IMG/VR virus record: IMGVR_UViG_3300033144_004328
Location: 1-52,545 of that record
Origin: a virus
Direction: 5' to 3' (one strand)
DNA length: 52,545 bases
In this document: in pieces, positions 38,255-46,838 of the stretch
Numbering within the stretch: the stretch's first letter is position 1
How the letters are laid out: each line of letters begins with the position of its first letter
Program-made: the position numbers and the translations under genes
Notes under the pieces: model-generated
The model's database searches: none
What the model was told of the DNA's origin: nothing
What the model saw: only the letters and a program-made list of their open reading frames with translations

Positions 38255-40285
38255 ATGTTCAAGCAATTCAAAGAGGCAGTTGCCCGCCAGTTCGAGGTGA
38301 TGAAGGGCCATCAGCTCTTCAGGACCGACGTCGAGAAGGAATTGATGTGGCTCACGTACCTCGATAGCTTCCCCGAGGGGAGCAATCCGATGATGCGGGA
38401 GCGGACTGAGCACGACTGCCAAAGCTGCAAGTCCTTCATCCGCGCTGTGGGGAGCATGATCGCCATCATCGATGGGGAGTTGGTATCCCTGTGGGACTGT
38501 GAAGTCGACCACCCCTACGACGTAGTGGCGAAGGAGCTCAGCGAGCTTGTCAAGAGTACGTTGATCAAAAATGTGCTCTTGCATGACCAGACATCGGCAG
38601 GAGTGGACAAGAACCATCAGGACCTTGATGGGGAGGTGCTGACATGGGAGCACTTCCACATCGTCTTGCCGCAGGCCTACGTGAGCCAAGACCGAGGGGC
38701 GGTCTATGGTGAGAAGCAGTCGACGAAGGACGTCTTCGCTCGGGCCCTCAAGGAGATCAGCCTCGACGCCATTGAGACGGTGATCGAGCTCGTCGACCAG
38801 GGCTCGCTCTACCGCGGCGAGGAGCATCTCCATTCGGTGCAGGCGTTCCTCGTACTGAAGAAGTGGTACGACAAGATCGATGATGAAGAGGAGAGGGACG
38901 TCTTCGTCTGGCAGCAGGGTCAGTCGCCGGCGGTCACAAAGATCCGAAGCTCAGCCATCGGCACGTTGCTAGTCGACCTCTCAGAGGGCAAGGGCCTGGA
39001 CGCATCTGTCCGCAGCTTTGAGGCGAAGGTCGCTCCGTCGAACTACAAGAGGCCAAAGGCCCTGGTCACCAAGGCGATGATCGAGAGGGCACGTAAGTTG
39101 GTGGAGGAGTTGGGCTACGGCTCAGCCCTCGGCAGGCGGTTCGCTGTCGTGGAGGACATCACCATCAACAATGTCTTGTTCGCCAATCGGGACGCGCGGC
39201 AGGCCATGAGTGCTGACGTGTTCGACGAGCTCATCTCCAGCACTAGGGATGATCCGAAGAGCCTGGAGAAAGTCGAGAAGGTGCCCATCGAGAAGTTCGT
39301 GGAGGACATCCTCCCGAAGGTGACCTCTATCGAGCTCCTCTTCGAGAACAGGCACGCAGGGAGCCTGGTCAACCTCGTGGCGCCCATGGACCCGGAGGCC
39401 CCTTCGATCTTGAAGTGGGGCAACAACTTCACGTGGAGCTACGCCGGCGATGTCGCTGACTCCATTCGTGAGCGGGTCAAAGCTCGTGGCGGCAGCATCA
39501 CGGGGGAATTCCGGGCCTCGTTGGCTTGGTTCAACTCCGACGACCTCGATCTGCACCTAGTCGAGCCGGGTCCCCGTGGTGGGCGTAGCGGAGAGCACAT
39601 CCACTTCTCGCACAAGAGCTCGATGAGTGGGTCCATGGGTGAGCTCGACGTCGACATGAACGTCGGCACCTCGGGGCCTCAATTCTCCCGCAACGCTGTC
39701 GAGAACATCACCTACCCGCAGCGCAGCCGGATGCTCGAGGGGCCGTACCATCTCTTCGTCAACCAGTACACCCACCGGGAGCACGAGGACGCGGGGTTCG
39801 AGGTCGAGCTTGAGTTCGGCGGTGAGACGATCACCTTTGCCTACGACCGCGAGGTACGGCCCCGCCAGAACGTTACCGTGGCGAAGTTCACCTTCTCCCA
39901 CAAGGAGGGGCTGAAGATCGTCGAGTCGCTTCCCCGCCAAGACGTCTCGAAGACGCTGTGGAACCTGCCGACGCACTCGTTCCATCCAGTCACGCTGGTG
40001 ATGATGAGCCCGAACCACTGGAACGGTAGGCCTGTAGGCAACCGCCACTGGTTCTTCATGCTTCAAGGGTGTACGCGAGAAGGCAGTTCTCGGGGCTTCT
40101 TCAACGAGCAGCTCTCTGATGATCTCCGAGAGCACCGTAAAGTCTTCGAGATCCTTGGTGGGAGGATGAGGACCGCGGATGAGGGAGAGCAGCTCAGCGG
40201 CCTAGGCTTCTCCTCGACACAGCGAAACAACGTGTTCGCCAAGGTCGCGGGCGCGTTCACCAGAACCATCAACATCACGTTCTAG
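38255..40285 (+). CDS. Conserved large phage protein with C-terminal YfaP-like sandwich (676 aa)
   Basis: GGAGG lies eight bases before the ATG. Residues 50-95 hold the strongly patterned ERTEHDCQSCKSFIRAVG and a following strand-turn-strand (IIDGELVSLWDCEV), typical of a protein family widespread in phages of unknown function. Residues 100-430 are helical. Residues 440-545 resemble a YfaP/DUF2135-type beta sandwich: RASLAWFNSDDLDLHLVEP, then GELDVDMN with conserved Asp, then a strand-rich end. The remaining part is a mixed domain. It is the largest non-structural gene of the window and must matter to the phage. Confidence 0.7.
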   Translation: MFKQFKEAVARQFEVMKGHQLFRTDVEKELMWLTYLDSFPEGSNPMMRERTEHDCQSCKSFIRAVGSMIAIIDGELVSLWDCEVDHPYDVVAKELSELVKSTLIKNVLLHDQTSAGVDKNHQDLDGEVLTWEHFHIVLPQAYVSQDRGAVYGEKQSTKDVFARALKEISLDAIETVIELVDQGSLYRGEEHLHSVQAFLVLKKWYDKIDDEEERDVFVWQQGQSPAVTKIRSSAIGTLLVDLSEGKGLDASVRSFEAKVAPSNYKRPKALVTKAMIERARKLVEELGYGSALGRRFAVVEDITINNVLFANRDARQAMSADVFDELISSTRDDPKSLEKVEKVPIEKFVEDILPKVTSIELLFENRHAGSLVNLVAPMDPEAPSILKWGNNFTWSYAGDVADSIRERVKARGGSITGEFRASLAWFNSDDLDLHLVEPGPRGGRSGEHIHFSHKSSMSGSMGELDVDMNVGTSGPQFSRNAVENITYPQRSRMLEGPYHLFVNQYTHREHEDAGFEVELEFGGETITFAYDREVRPRQNVTVAKFTFSHKEGLKIVESLPRQDVSKTLWNLPTHSFHPVTLVMMSPNHWNGRPVGNRHWFFMLQGCTREGSSRGFFNEQLSDDLREHRKVFEILGGRMRTADEGEQLSGLGFSSTQRNNVFAKVAGAFTRTINITF

Positions 40286-40296
40286 AGGGAGTGCGA

Positions 40297-40653
40297 ATGG
40301 GAGACGAGAAGAGTCCGTTGGGTGAGCTGAGGGAGAACATCGTTGCGGCGGCGGCTTCGGCGGTGATCGAAGCGATGACCCCTGCTCAGATGAGGAAGGT
40401 CTCGGAACAGGTCATCGAGCATACCCTCGCAGGTATCTCAACGGATCGTTACAGCAACTTGGGGCGGTTGGTGGAGGTCAAAGCCGAGGAGGTGCTCAAA
40501 GAGTATCTGGGGACTGATGACGTCAAGGCGCAGTTACGTGTGGCAGTTCGTGAGGGAGTGGACGCGGCCATGGTGCAAGTGCCAGAGGAAATCAAGGGCA
40601 AGATCATGGATATGGCCATGAAGGCTATGGTCCAAGCCTTGCCCAGACGATAA
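40297..40653 (+). CDS. Helical protein (118 aa)
   Basis: AGAGGGAGTGCGA precedes the ATG. It is helical with Ala/Val-rich faces (VAAAASAVIEAMTPAQMRKV; VKAEEVLKEYLGTDDVKAQL). Often found in this kind of unit after the large protein; no family named. Confidence 0.6.
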   Translation: MGDEKSPLGELRENIVAAAASAVIEAMTPAQMRKVSEQVIEHTLAGISTDRYSNLGRLVEVKAEEVLKEYLGTDDVKAQLRVAVREGVDAAMVQVPEEIKGKIMDMAMKAMVQALPRR

Positions 40654-40670
40654 CCCGGAGGAGATCTGAC

Positions 40671-41090
40671 ATGGAAATGTTCGAGAAAGCGGTCCGACTC
40701 AAGTTGAGGTTCGATACGCCCCTGGGCAGCTTGCCAGTAGAGGATGTCTGGGACCTGCCCTTGCTACCGGGAAGGGGCAAGAACGGCGGCAGGAAGGGCG
40801 GCAAGGCGTGCCTGGACGATCTGGCCAAGGTGCTCCACAAGGAGCTGCAGAGCGACGACAGCGAGAGTTTCGTCCTCAAGCGGAAGAGGACCAACGACGA
40901 GCTCCAGCTCCGCTTCGACATCGTGAAGCACGTCATCGATGTGCGGCTCGAGGAGAAGGAGAGGGCGGAGAACGTGGCGAAGGCCAAGGAGAAGAAGCAG
41001 CAGATCCTCGCGATCATCTCTGACAAGGAGACCGAGGACTTGAAGGGCAAGAGCCTCGAGGATCTGCGGGCGCTCTGCGACACTCTGTAG
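40671..41090 (+). CDS. Conserved phage protein (139 aa)
   Basis: The start MEMFEKAVRLKLRFDTPLGS, then PVEDVWDLPLL, LDDLAKVLHKEL, and the helix-rich end (FDIVKHVIDVRLEEKE, then KKQQILAIISDKE) match a protein present in many large phages downstream of the 38255-type gene. Function unknown. A terminator follows the stop. Confidence 0.66.
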   Translation: MEMFEKAVRLKLRFDTPLGSLPVEDVWDLPLLPGRGKNGGRKGGKACLDDLAKVLHKELQSDDSESFVLKRKRTNDELQLRFDIVKHVIDVRLEEKERAENVAKAKEKKQQILAIISDKETEDLKGKSLEDLRALCDTL

Positions 41091-41111
41091 GTTCGGAGCG
41101 TCAAGTACTAC

Positions 41112-41139
41112 GGCCCCCGCAAGGGGGCCATTCCTTTTA
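41112..41139 (+). terminator. Rho-independent terminator
   Basis: GGCCCCC-GCAA-GGGGGCC with a GNRA loop, then ATTCCTTTTAG. The promoter-like motif follows immediately. Confidence 0.72.
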
Positions 41140-41140
41140 G

Positions 41141-41150
41141 TGGTACAAGA
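41141..41150 (+). promoter_or_regulatory. Promoter-like motif TGGTACAAGA
   Basis: It lies 15 bases before the ATG at 41166; CAACGGAGGTAGCT is between. If it is a -10 element the leader would be about a dozen bases. Confidence 0.68.
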
Positions 41151-41165
41151 TCAACGGAGGTAGCT

Positions 41166-41600
41166 ATGGAGGTACTTACTGTCAAAGACGTGCTGTGGGC
41201 TGGTCCAGAACGTGGCGCTGACAACCAGCAATTCAATGTTCTGAAACGTGCCCACATCGTGAGGCTCAGTGACTACCGGATTCTCGTCTTTGGGGCAGAA
41301 CCGAAAGACGTGCTTGATGGCTTCCGGGCCCTTCGTGAGAAACGCATGGAAAGGGCCCACTTCTATCGTGGGGAGGTCAGGGCTTTCGAGGCAGCGGCCG
41401 CGGAGATAGACGCACTGATCCAAAGCATCGAAGGGGAGGACGCGCCGAAGAAGCCCTTCACGAGATGCCCCTGCTGCGCGTTGGATGTAGTGTTGGCTAC
41501 TGCTGTCATCTGCAAGGCGTGCGGTAAAGCAGTTCACCAAGAGTGCCAGGGCGAAGACGATCAATGCACCCGATGTGGAGGGGAAAATGAAACAGACTGA
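41166..41600 (+). CDS. Prokaryotic RING-finger protein (144 aa)
   Basis: Residues 1-95 are alpha/beta with a helix (FRALREKRMERAHFYRGEVR). Residues 101-137 carry the full RING-type ligand set: C101, C104, C116, C119, H124, C127, C134, C137 (CPCC..., ICKACGKAVHQEC, CTRCG). This matches the prokaryotic RING families rather than a plain ribbon. Such domains mediate protein contacts; an E3-ligase role would need partners not seen here. It is first in its unit. Confidence 0.68.
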   Translation: MEVLTVKDVLWAGPERGADNQQFNVLKRAHIVRLSDYRILVFGAEPKDVLDGFRALREKRMERAHFYRGEVRAFEAAAAEIDALIQSIEGEDAPKKPFTRCPCCALDVVLATAVICKACGKAVHQECQGEDDQCTRCGGENETD

Positions 41601-42567
41601 GAAAGCACTGCTAAGGGCGCTGGCGATAGGCGAAGACAGCGGCATCCAGGATGCGTACGATGCCATGATGAAAGACCATGACGTCGAGCCGGCGGTGTTC
41701 AGGCACGAGTCCGCGATCACGGGAATCCGCACTGATATCGCGGCCTTAGCGATTGACCTCGAGAAGCTCGAGGGCCGCGTCAAGAGTACGGAGATCACCC
41801 GCATCCGGCTGAAGCGAGTCGACTGGGCCTATGACGTCGTGAGTGATCGCCTCCGCAAGCTGGAGGGGTCCTTGATCCAGAAGAGGCTTGATGGTGAGCC
41901 TTCGATGCGGACCTTGGGCTACCTCAGAAGCACCGGCAAGATGAACAAGAGCGGCGAGGTCGGGTATCTGAACTCAGCCCCGATCCAGTCGAGCTACTGG
42001 GTTGTTAGGGCAGGTGAGCTCCAGCTCAAGGAGCCACTCGTACCCAAGCCCAACGATGTCTTCTTCGTGAAGTGCTTCACCGATGACGGCAAAGTCGTGT
42101 ACTCGAAGGCTTGGATGTTCGATGCCGTAGACTGGCAGAGCACCGATGCACTCCAGACCCGAGACGCGCCCATGGGTGCTAGGTTCATCGAAGGCAAAGA
42201 GCTCATCGACTACGTCATGAACATCGACAAGACCGAGGACACCCACCTCTACGAGCTATTCCGTAGGATCGGTGGCTATATCAGCGATGCCGAAAAGGAA
42301 GGCTCCTTGCTCAACTCCGAGAAGGTGGAGCTTCGCCAAGTATGCGAAGGCGTCTTGGATATCGTCGATCCTGATGCCAAGTCCCGGTACGAGCTGGAGC
42401 GGATCATGGGGAAGGTGACGTGGGACCTTCTTAGCGATCAGAAGGCTGGCTTGGTCGCCATGCGAATGTCCGGGCTCATGGACACCGACTTCCGGGAGAA
42501 GCTCAACGGCATCATCCACCTCATAGACAACCTCGAGGGTTGGTACAAGGAATTTGGAGGTGAGTGA
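41587..42567 (+). CDS. Unrecognised helical/beta protein (326 aa)
   Basis: GTGGAGGGGAAA precedes the ATG. N-terminal helices (ITGIRTDIAALAIDLEKLEG), a beta middle (YWVVRAGELQLKEPLVPKPN; VFFVKCFTDDGKVVYSKAWM), then a long helical end (VELRQVCEGVLDIVDPDAKS). No family was recognised. Confidence 0.62.
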   Translation: MKQTEKALLRALAIGEDSGIQDAYDAMMKDHDVEPAVFRHESAITGIRTDIAALAIDLEKLEGRVKSTEITRIRLKRVDWAYDVVSDRLRKLEGSLIQKRLDGEPSMRTLGYLRSTGKMNKSGEVGYLNSAPIQSSYWVVRAGELQLKEPLVPKPNDVFFVKCFTDDGKVVYSKAWMFDAVDWQSTDALQTRDAPMGARFIEGKELIDYVMNIDKTEDTHLYELFRRIGGYISDAEKEGSLLNSEKVELRQVCEGVLDIVDPDAKSRYELERIMGKVTWDLLSDQKAGLVAMRMSGLMDTDFREKLNGIIHLIDNLEGWYKEFGGE

Positions 42568-42878
42568 TGTCCGCTATGTTCAAGTACCCCCTGGCGCTGA
42601 ACTCCAGGGTGCCCCAGGTCATCGAGATGGTGCTACCCGCGAACGGGCGCCGACTCGGTAAGGACCTCGAGGACAACCCCTGTATCTGGGCCATTGCTGA
42701 GCGCGGCCGCCCGAAGGTCAAGGTGCTGATACACACGATCTGCACGGGGCAGACTATGTCCTTCGACCCTGTCGTCGCTATGTCATACCTAGGTGTCATC
42801 AAGGCGCCGGTCTCTAGCGTGGAGCCGTCCATAAACTTGATCTGGCACGTCTTCGTGGATGAGGTGGTGCCGGAATGA
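42567..42878 (+). CDS. Conserved small phage protein, DUF7352-like (103 aa)
   Basis: TTGGAGGTGAGTG precedes the ATG. It starts MSAMFKYPLAL, then VIEMVLPANGRRLG, CIWAIAE and a Gly-Thr turn, the pattern of small beta proteins common in phages (KYPL...LP.GA...LWA...GTG). Probably a small beta barrel. Function unknown. Confidence 0.6.
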   Translation: MSAMFKYPLALNSRVPQVIEMVLPANGRRLGKDLEDNPCIWAIAERGRPKVKVLIHTICTGQTMSFDPVVAMSYLGVIKAPVSSVEPSINLIWHVFVDEVVPE

Positions 42879-43300
42879 GCCATGAAGGATGCCAAAGGTG
42901 CGGGCAGGAGAACGTTGCCAGCGCCTCAGGGAAGGTCGCGGATGCATTCATCTTGACTTGGCCCGGAGGCAAGACCCAAGAAGGCTACGTCCCGCCCAAT
43001 GGCGTCTGTGGCTTGAGGGCAGGGGACAGCCATGACTACATGGAGCTCGACTACTGCATGGCCTGTGGACAGATCCAGGGCAGTTGGCCTCTGGCCTCTG
43101 TCGTCAAGAACCTGCCGGTGCGGAAGTTCGAGTTCGCGTTGTTGTTCGGCTACGGAGAGTGGCAAACCCTGATGCCGACACAAGCCAAAACGGAGGATGA
43201 GGCTTGGGCCCGGATTCGCAGGATCGTTGAGGGCATGCCCGGTGATGGTGTCGTTGGCATTTGCTTGATGCGAGTCAGCGATGTGGAGGATGAGACATGA
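42875..43300 (+). CDS. Zinc-ribbon protein (141 aa)
   Basis: CQRCG near the N-terminus and CMACG near residue 62 make a ribbon. The second half is a strand-helix-strand (FEFALLFGYGEWQTLMPTQA; EDEAWARIRRIVEGMPG). It overlaps neighbours by four bases. Confidence 0.62.
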   Translation: MSHEGCQRCGQENVASASGKVADAFILTWPGGKTQEGYVPPNGVCGLRAGDSHDYMELDYCMACGQIQGSWPLASVVKNLPVRKFEFALLFGYGEWQTLMPTQAKTEDEAWARIRRIVEGMPGDGVVGICLMRVSDVEDET

Positions 43301-44541
43301 TCAATGGTTGGTGGGTGCTATGTCCCAAGTGCCGGCACACCTGGAAGTGGCGCATCACTGCTGATCGCTACAGGCCCGTGAAGACGAAGTGCCCAAAGTG
43401 CAGAGCCATCATTGAGGAGTTCGTCGAGATCAAGGAGGAGGACGTGAAGTCACACGAAGTCAACATCCAAGAGGTCAGGGTCGTAGCAACCGACTCCAAG
43501 AAGCTGACGTTGGTCATCCAGCTCCAGAAGACCTCAGGCTTCCTGAAGCCGTTCAGGGTCGTCGTGCCCGTGGAGGTTGTGGGCTCTGACCTCCAGGCTC
43601 ATGAGCTTGCGGAGCTCATTGGGGAGGAGGGCATCTTCCACGGCGGCCCTGCTCCCACCAACGCCCCGCCAAACACGTGCATGGTCTGCACAGAGCCCGG
43701 AACCCGCATCATCGATGACGTGCCCCTCTGCAACAAGCACTGGATCAAGCACCACCGCATGCGCTGGAAGGAGTGGCGCTGTGGCAAGTGCTCGCACAAG
43801 CAGGAGCAGGAGCTAGAGCACCGCACCCTTGATGATGCTTTGATGTGCCAGCACTGTGGCGCCGTGATGGGCTACTTCATCAACGACGAAGTCTTGATCA
43901 TGAACGAAAAGGTGCATTCGGTCAGCGATACCGACTCCTGGTTCAAGACCGCCAGGTTCCGTGTTGGGGAGCGGGTCCGACTCGATCCGAAGCGCATTGG
44001 GGCTAAGCTCATCGAGGACAAAGGTCCCGGTGTAGTTGCGGAGATCATGCCGTCATACTCCCCGACCAAGATCGGCGTCAAGTTCGACTCGGAGAAGTAC
44101 ATCGAGACCCCGGAGACGAACCTCATGCCCGAAGCCGGCTGGCCCATGGTCGAGAAGAATTGTGCCTGCGGCGAGCCTGCGGGTAAGGTCCCTGAGGACG
44201 AGGCAGCACAGTGTATGGCCTGTTGGGGTGACTCTGACAGGGTCAAGAGGTCGCGGGAGCTATGCTACGCCCCCATGACCAACGACGAGTTCTTGGATCT
44301 CGTCAACGACGTCGCTGATCGTAACAAGCTAACGGTTGGCGATGAGTTCTGCTGTCGGCTCTACGCCAAGGTGATCGGCGACCCGTCTTCGCTGATATCG
44401 ATGTCTGTCACTGAACGGAACAAGTTCGTACGGTTCGTCATGACCAGTCTGGCGTGGGTAGCATCCGACGAGGGGAAACTGAGAGTTGTGGAGATGGCGT
44501 GGTGGATGTCCACGTACAAGGAGCGGCTCAATGCCCGATAG
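43297..44541 (+). CDS. Multi-zinc-finger protein with KOW-like domain (414 aa)
   Basis: The N-terminus WVLCPKCRHTWKWR...KCPKC is a ribbon. Near 128-190 are CMVC, CNKH, CGKC and CQHCG. Residues 215-265 read FRVGERVRLDPKR...VVAEIMP...GVKFDSEKYIE, a KOW/SH3-like barrel. CACG...CMACW follows near 285. The C-terminal 110 residues are helical. Nucleic-acid or RNA-polymerase contacts are plausible from the folds; unproven. Confidence 0.62.
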   Translation: MINGWWVLCPKCRHTWKWRITADRYRPVKTKCPKCRAIIEEFVEIKEEDVKSHEVNIQEVRVVATDSKKLTLVIQLQKTSGFLKPFRVVVPVEVVGSDLQAHELAELIGEEGIFHGGPAPTNAPPNTCMVCTEPGTRIIDDVPLCNKHWIKHHRMRWKEWRCGKCSHKQEQELEHRTLDDALMCQHCGAVMGYFINDEVLIMNEKVHSVSDTDSWFKTARFRVGERVRLDPKRIGAKLIEDKGPGVVAEIMPSYSPTKIGVKFDSEKYIETPETNLMPEAGWPMVEKNCACGEPAGKVPEDEAAQCMACWGDSDRVKRSRELCYAPMTNDEFLDLVNDVADRNKLTVGDEFCCRLYAKVIGDPSSLISMSVTERNKFVRFVMTSLAWVASDEGKLRVVEMAWWMSTYKERLNAR

Positions 44542-44941
44542 CCGTTTGGTTCTGGCCAAAGCCATCCTGCGATCATACTTCACCCTTGCAGGGGGCGTGG
44601 ATCATGCCGGCATGCAGGGTGTCCGCATCATGAAGGAAGAAGCTCAGAAGCATGCCGACATGGCGGCGGCTCATCGCATCGTTGCTGTCGTCTTGGGGAA
44701 GTGCTCGACTCAAAACGAGGCTTCTGAGTTCCTCGAGAGCTACGTCGCAGAGCCTCAGGGGCCGGATCGACACGTGAACTGGGGCCAGCTCTCCAAGACT
44801 CGGACCATGTCCAAGCTCTTGACGACGTACTGCATGACCGCAGTCCGGGAGTGCAACGAAATAGAGACCGAGGGCTGGTGCCAGTGCGGCCTCTATATCA
44901 GGGCCTTGTTCGAGGAGGTCTTGGGGAAGGCAAAGACATGA
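44531..44941 (+). CDS. Helical protein (136 aa)
   Basis: AAGGAGCGGCTCA precedes the ATG. Helical (RLVLAKAILRSYFTLAGG; AAHRIVAVVLGK) with a CQCG near residue 117. No family was recognised. Confidence 0.58.
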   Translation: MPDSRLVLAKAILRSYFTLAGGVDHAGMQGVRIMKEEAQKHADMAAAHRIVAVVLGKCSTQNEASEFLESYVAEPQGPDRHVNWGQLSKTRTMSKLLTTYCMTAVRECNEIETEGWCQCGLYIRALFEEVLGKAKT

Positions 44942-45231
44942 AACCAGGAGACTGCGTACGGATCGACCACGTCGTGGGGACTCTGTTCGGCAAGGTCCGA
45001 GAGTCCAAGGACGGCAAGAACTGCACCGAGGTCGCTGTGGACCTCAAGAACCACGTTACGATCAGTAGCGTGATAGTCCCGGAGGGCGACATCACGTACC
45101 TCGGCAGCGGATGGTGCTCGGAATGTTCCTGGCACACTGGGCCTATGGGGTGCGAGAACACCCACTCCCCAAAGTGGGGGCAGTTCCTTGGCAGTAAGGG
45201 GAGCTGCGATCAATTTGAGGCAAAGACATGA
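44938..45231 (+). CDS. Cys-containing beta protein (97 aa)
   Basis: Begins MKPGDCVRIDHVVGTLFGKV, an SH3-like strand set, then CSEC...C...C (GSGWCSECSWHTGPMGC), probably one zinc site. It overlaps neighbours by four bases. Confidence 0.6.
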   Translation: MKPGDCVRIDHVVGTLFGKVRESKDGKNCTEVAVDLKNHVTISSVIVPEGDITYLGSGWCSECSWHTGPMGCENTHSPKWGQFLGSKGSCDQFEAKT

Positions 45232-45515
45232 AGCGCCTCGTCATCAGGCCGGAGGGGTGGCCCTGTAAGCTAGGGGAGTGCCCCCCGGGTTTGTTCTTGC
45301 ACGGTGACGGCCTCTGCTTCAAGACGGACTATGCCCCCATCAAGGGCAAAGACGTTGCGGGTAAAGTGACTTGGGAGATGGACCAGTTTGGGATCGATAC
45401 CTACGTAGCTGGAGGTGATTACTTCTGCCCAGTCCTTCCTGTGGCTGTGGACATAACCATCAAGGACCTTGAGGTGCAGCCCTGCGTCTATGAATGGGAG
45501 GAGTACGATGAGTAG
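45228..45515 (+). CDS. Conserved small phage protein (95 aa)
   Basis: The central segment CPPGLFLHGDGLCFKTDY and the later VAGGDYFCPV, VQPCVYEWEE match a small phage protein seen widely. Beta-rich; the Cys may be structural. Function unknown. Confidence 0.62.
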   Translation: MKRLVIRPEGWPCKLGECPPGLFLHGDGLCFKTDYAPIKGKDVAGKVTWEMDQFGIDTYVAGGDYFCPVLPVAVDITIKDLEVQPCVYEWEEYDE

Positions 45516-45753
45516 GAAAGCCTATTTCGTTGCCTTCATCGACTTCAAGCAAGATCCCCCTGTCGTGGTTGGCGCCGGTATCTTCGGGGAGGCGACTCCA
45601 ACATCTCAACACCACACATTCTCATTGATGGATCACACCGCAGACGACTTCGGAAAGGCTGCTCAGGAGCTCCGCGACATACTCATAAAGGGCGGTGAGA
45701 TGAGCATCCCCTACATGAAGTGGTGTGCTCGGCAGGTGGAGCTGGGTCAATGA
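45508..45753 (+). CDS. Small alpha/beta protein (81 aa)
   Basis: GGGAGGAGTACG precedes the ATG. Strands (AYFVAFIDFKQDPPVVVGAG), then a helix (DDFGKAAQELRDILIKGG). No family was recognised. Confidence 0.58.
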   Translation: MSRKAYFVAFIDFKQDPPVVVGAGIFGEATPTSQHHTFSLMDHTADDFGKAAQELRDILIKGGEMSIPYMKWCARQVELGQ

Positions 45754-46292
45754 TCGGCTACTGGTACGCCTACATGCCCAGGGGCGAGAGGCTTGGGTAC
45801 AGCATACCGGGCCTTGGCATGGAGTCAGGCGGCTACATTTACCACAATGGCGGCATCACCTACATGCCGTGGTCCTTGGATCAATTCAGTATCAGGAAGC
45901 GTTACGGCCTCCACAAGGACACGGAGGCCAAGCGCATTACGGCCCTCCTCTTCAAGGACTTCCCTCCCAAGACCGGACCAGCTACCGCCGTGGTCCGCCT
46001 CGGCGCTGCATTCATCAATCCTGAGGGCGACATCTACCCCTGTAGATCATTTGAGCACTCGGTGTTGGCTCGCCGCATCAACATTGTTCTAGAGACAGGG
46101 GACAGGTCGCACATCTTCGGAGATGAAACCCTCATGAAGCGAGGGTGGGTGCGGCTGCAGTACAACGGCCTCCACTGTTATGGAGACCTCACCCAAAGGC
46201 AGATCGATGCGTTGTGGGACATAGCCGTCGCTGCTAAGGGGACCCAGCCTAAGATGGCGACCGCCATCAACGAAAGACTTCGTAGGGAGTAG
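45750..46292 (+). CDS. Unrecognised protein (180 aa)
   Basis: Tyr/Gly-rich N-terminus (GYWYAYMPRGERLGYSIPGL) then alpha/beta with EHSVLARRINIVLE. The layout (short peptide around GAAFINPEGDIYPC...H..L) resembles phage proteins of unknown role. Start overlaps the previous stop. Confidence 0.6.
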   Translation: MIGYWYAYMPRGERLGYSIPGLGMESGGYIYHNGGITYMPWSLDQFSIRKRYGLHKDTEAKRITALLFKDFPPKTGPATAVVRLGAAFINPEGDIYPCRSFEHSVLARRINIVLETGDRSHIFGDETLMKRGWVRLQYNGLHCYGDLTQRQIDALWDIAVAAKGTQPKMATAINERLRRE

Positions 46293-46312
46293 GGCCTCGG
46301 CTCTCTCCTTTT
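46283..46312 (+). terminator. Weak terminator before promoter motif
   Basis: An imperfect GGGC-CTCG-GCTC hairpin and CTCTCCTTTTAG lie between the stop and the motif. The T run is identical to the better cassettes at 37991 and 41131. Confidence 0.4.
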
Positions 46313-46314
46313 AG

Positions 46315-46324
46315 TGGTACAAGA
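46315..46324 (+). promoter_or_regulatory. Promoter-like motif TGGTACAAGA
   Basis: It lies 16 bases before the ATG at 46341 with CCAGGAGGCC between, and shares the 20-base core with 38002 and 41141. Confidence 0.66.
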
Positions 46325-46340
46325 TCCCAGGAGGCCGACT

Positions 46341-46838
46341 ATGTCTAATGATGAGCGAGTGGAGTCCTTGCTTCGAGCACAGGACGAGAAGATCAAAGAG
46401 CTTCAAGCTGAGCGTGAGGTGACGAAGACTGCCGTCCTCGAGTTCCTGGGGTGGTGGGGCACAAACGTGCCAAAGCTCGTTTCGTATGTCCCAGAGGCGA
46501 CGTTCCATACCATTGGGTGGGAGGAGCCATCAGCCCAGCTCAATGCGCTGCGGTTTGCGATTGGAACCTCGGACAGCGCCCCGGTTCCGGCCAAGGAGAC
46601 AGACAGCTTCCTTGTCGAGCTTGCGAAGAGAGCCGAGGCCGCTGCGGACGTCGTGGAGAACAACGTCGCTGTGATGCAGGCCCCTGAGTTCGTGTCCACT
46701 CCGGAGCAGTGGGTGGAGCTTCAGGAGGAGTGCATCATGTTCTGGTCGTATGCTGGGCGGCTCCAGACGAAGCTCGACTTCCTCAGGATCGGCATGGACA
46801 CCTACAACGATTTTGCTGATCAAGGGAGCGAGGAATGA
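46341..46838 (+). CDS. Coiled-coil/helical protein (165 aa)
   Basis: A coil at the N-terminus (LLRAQDEKIKELQAEREV) is followed by helices rich in Trp (WVELQEECIMFWSYAGRLQ). No family was recognised. First gene of the last complete unit. Confidence 0.6.
   Translation: MSNDERVESLLRAQDEKIKELQAEREVTKTAVLEFLGWWGTNVPKLVSYVPEATFHTIGWEEPSAQLNALRFAIGTSDSAPVPAKETDSFLVELAKRAEAAADVVENNVAVMQAPEFVSTPEQWVELQEECIMFWSYAGRLQTKLDFLRIGMDTYNDFADQGSEE

Noticed and set aside
36745-41600. A complete ubiquitin-like modification system
   Set aside because: Only a Gly-Gly C-terminus and a RING finger are present; E1, E2 and deconjugase genes were not found in this window.
42541-42550. TGGTACAAGG before the gene at 42567
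   Set aside because: It encodes Trp-Tyr-Lys at the end of a conserved-looking protein and differs at the last base, so chance is likely.
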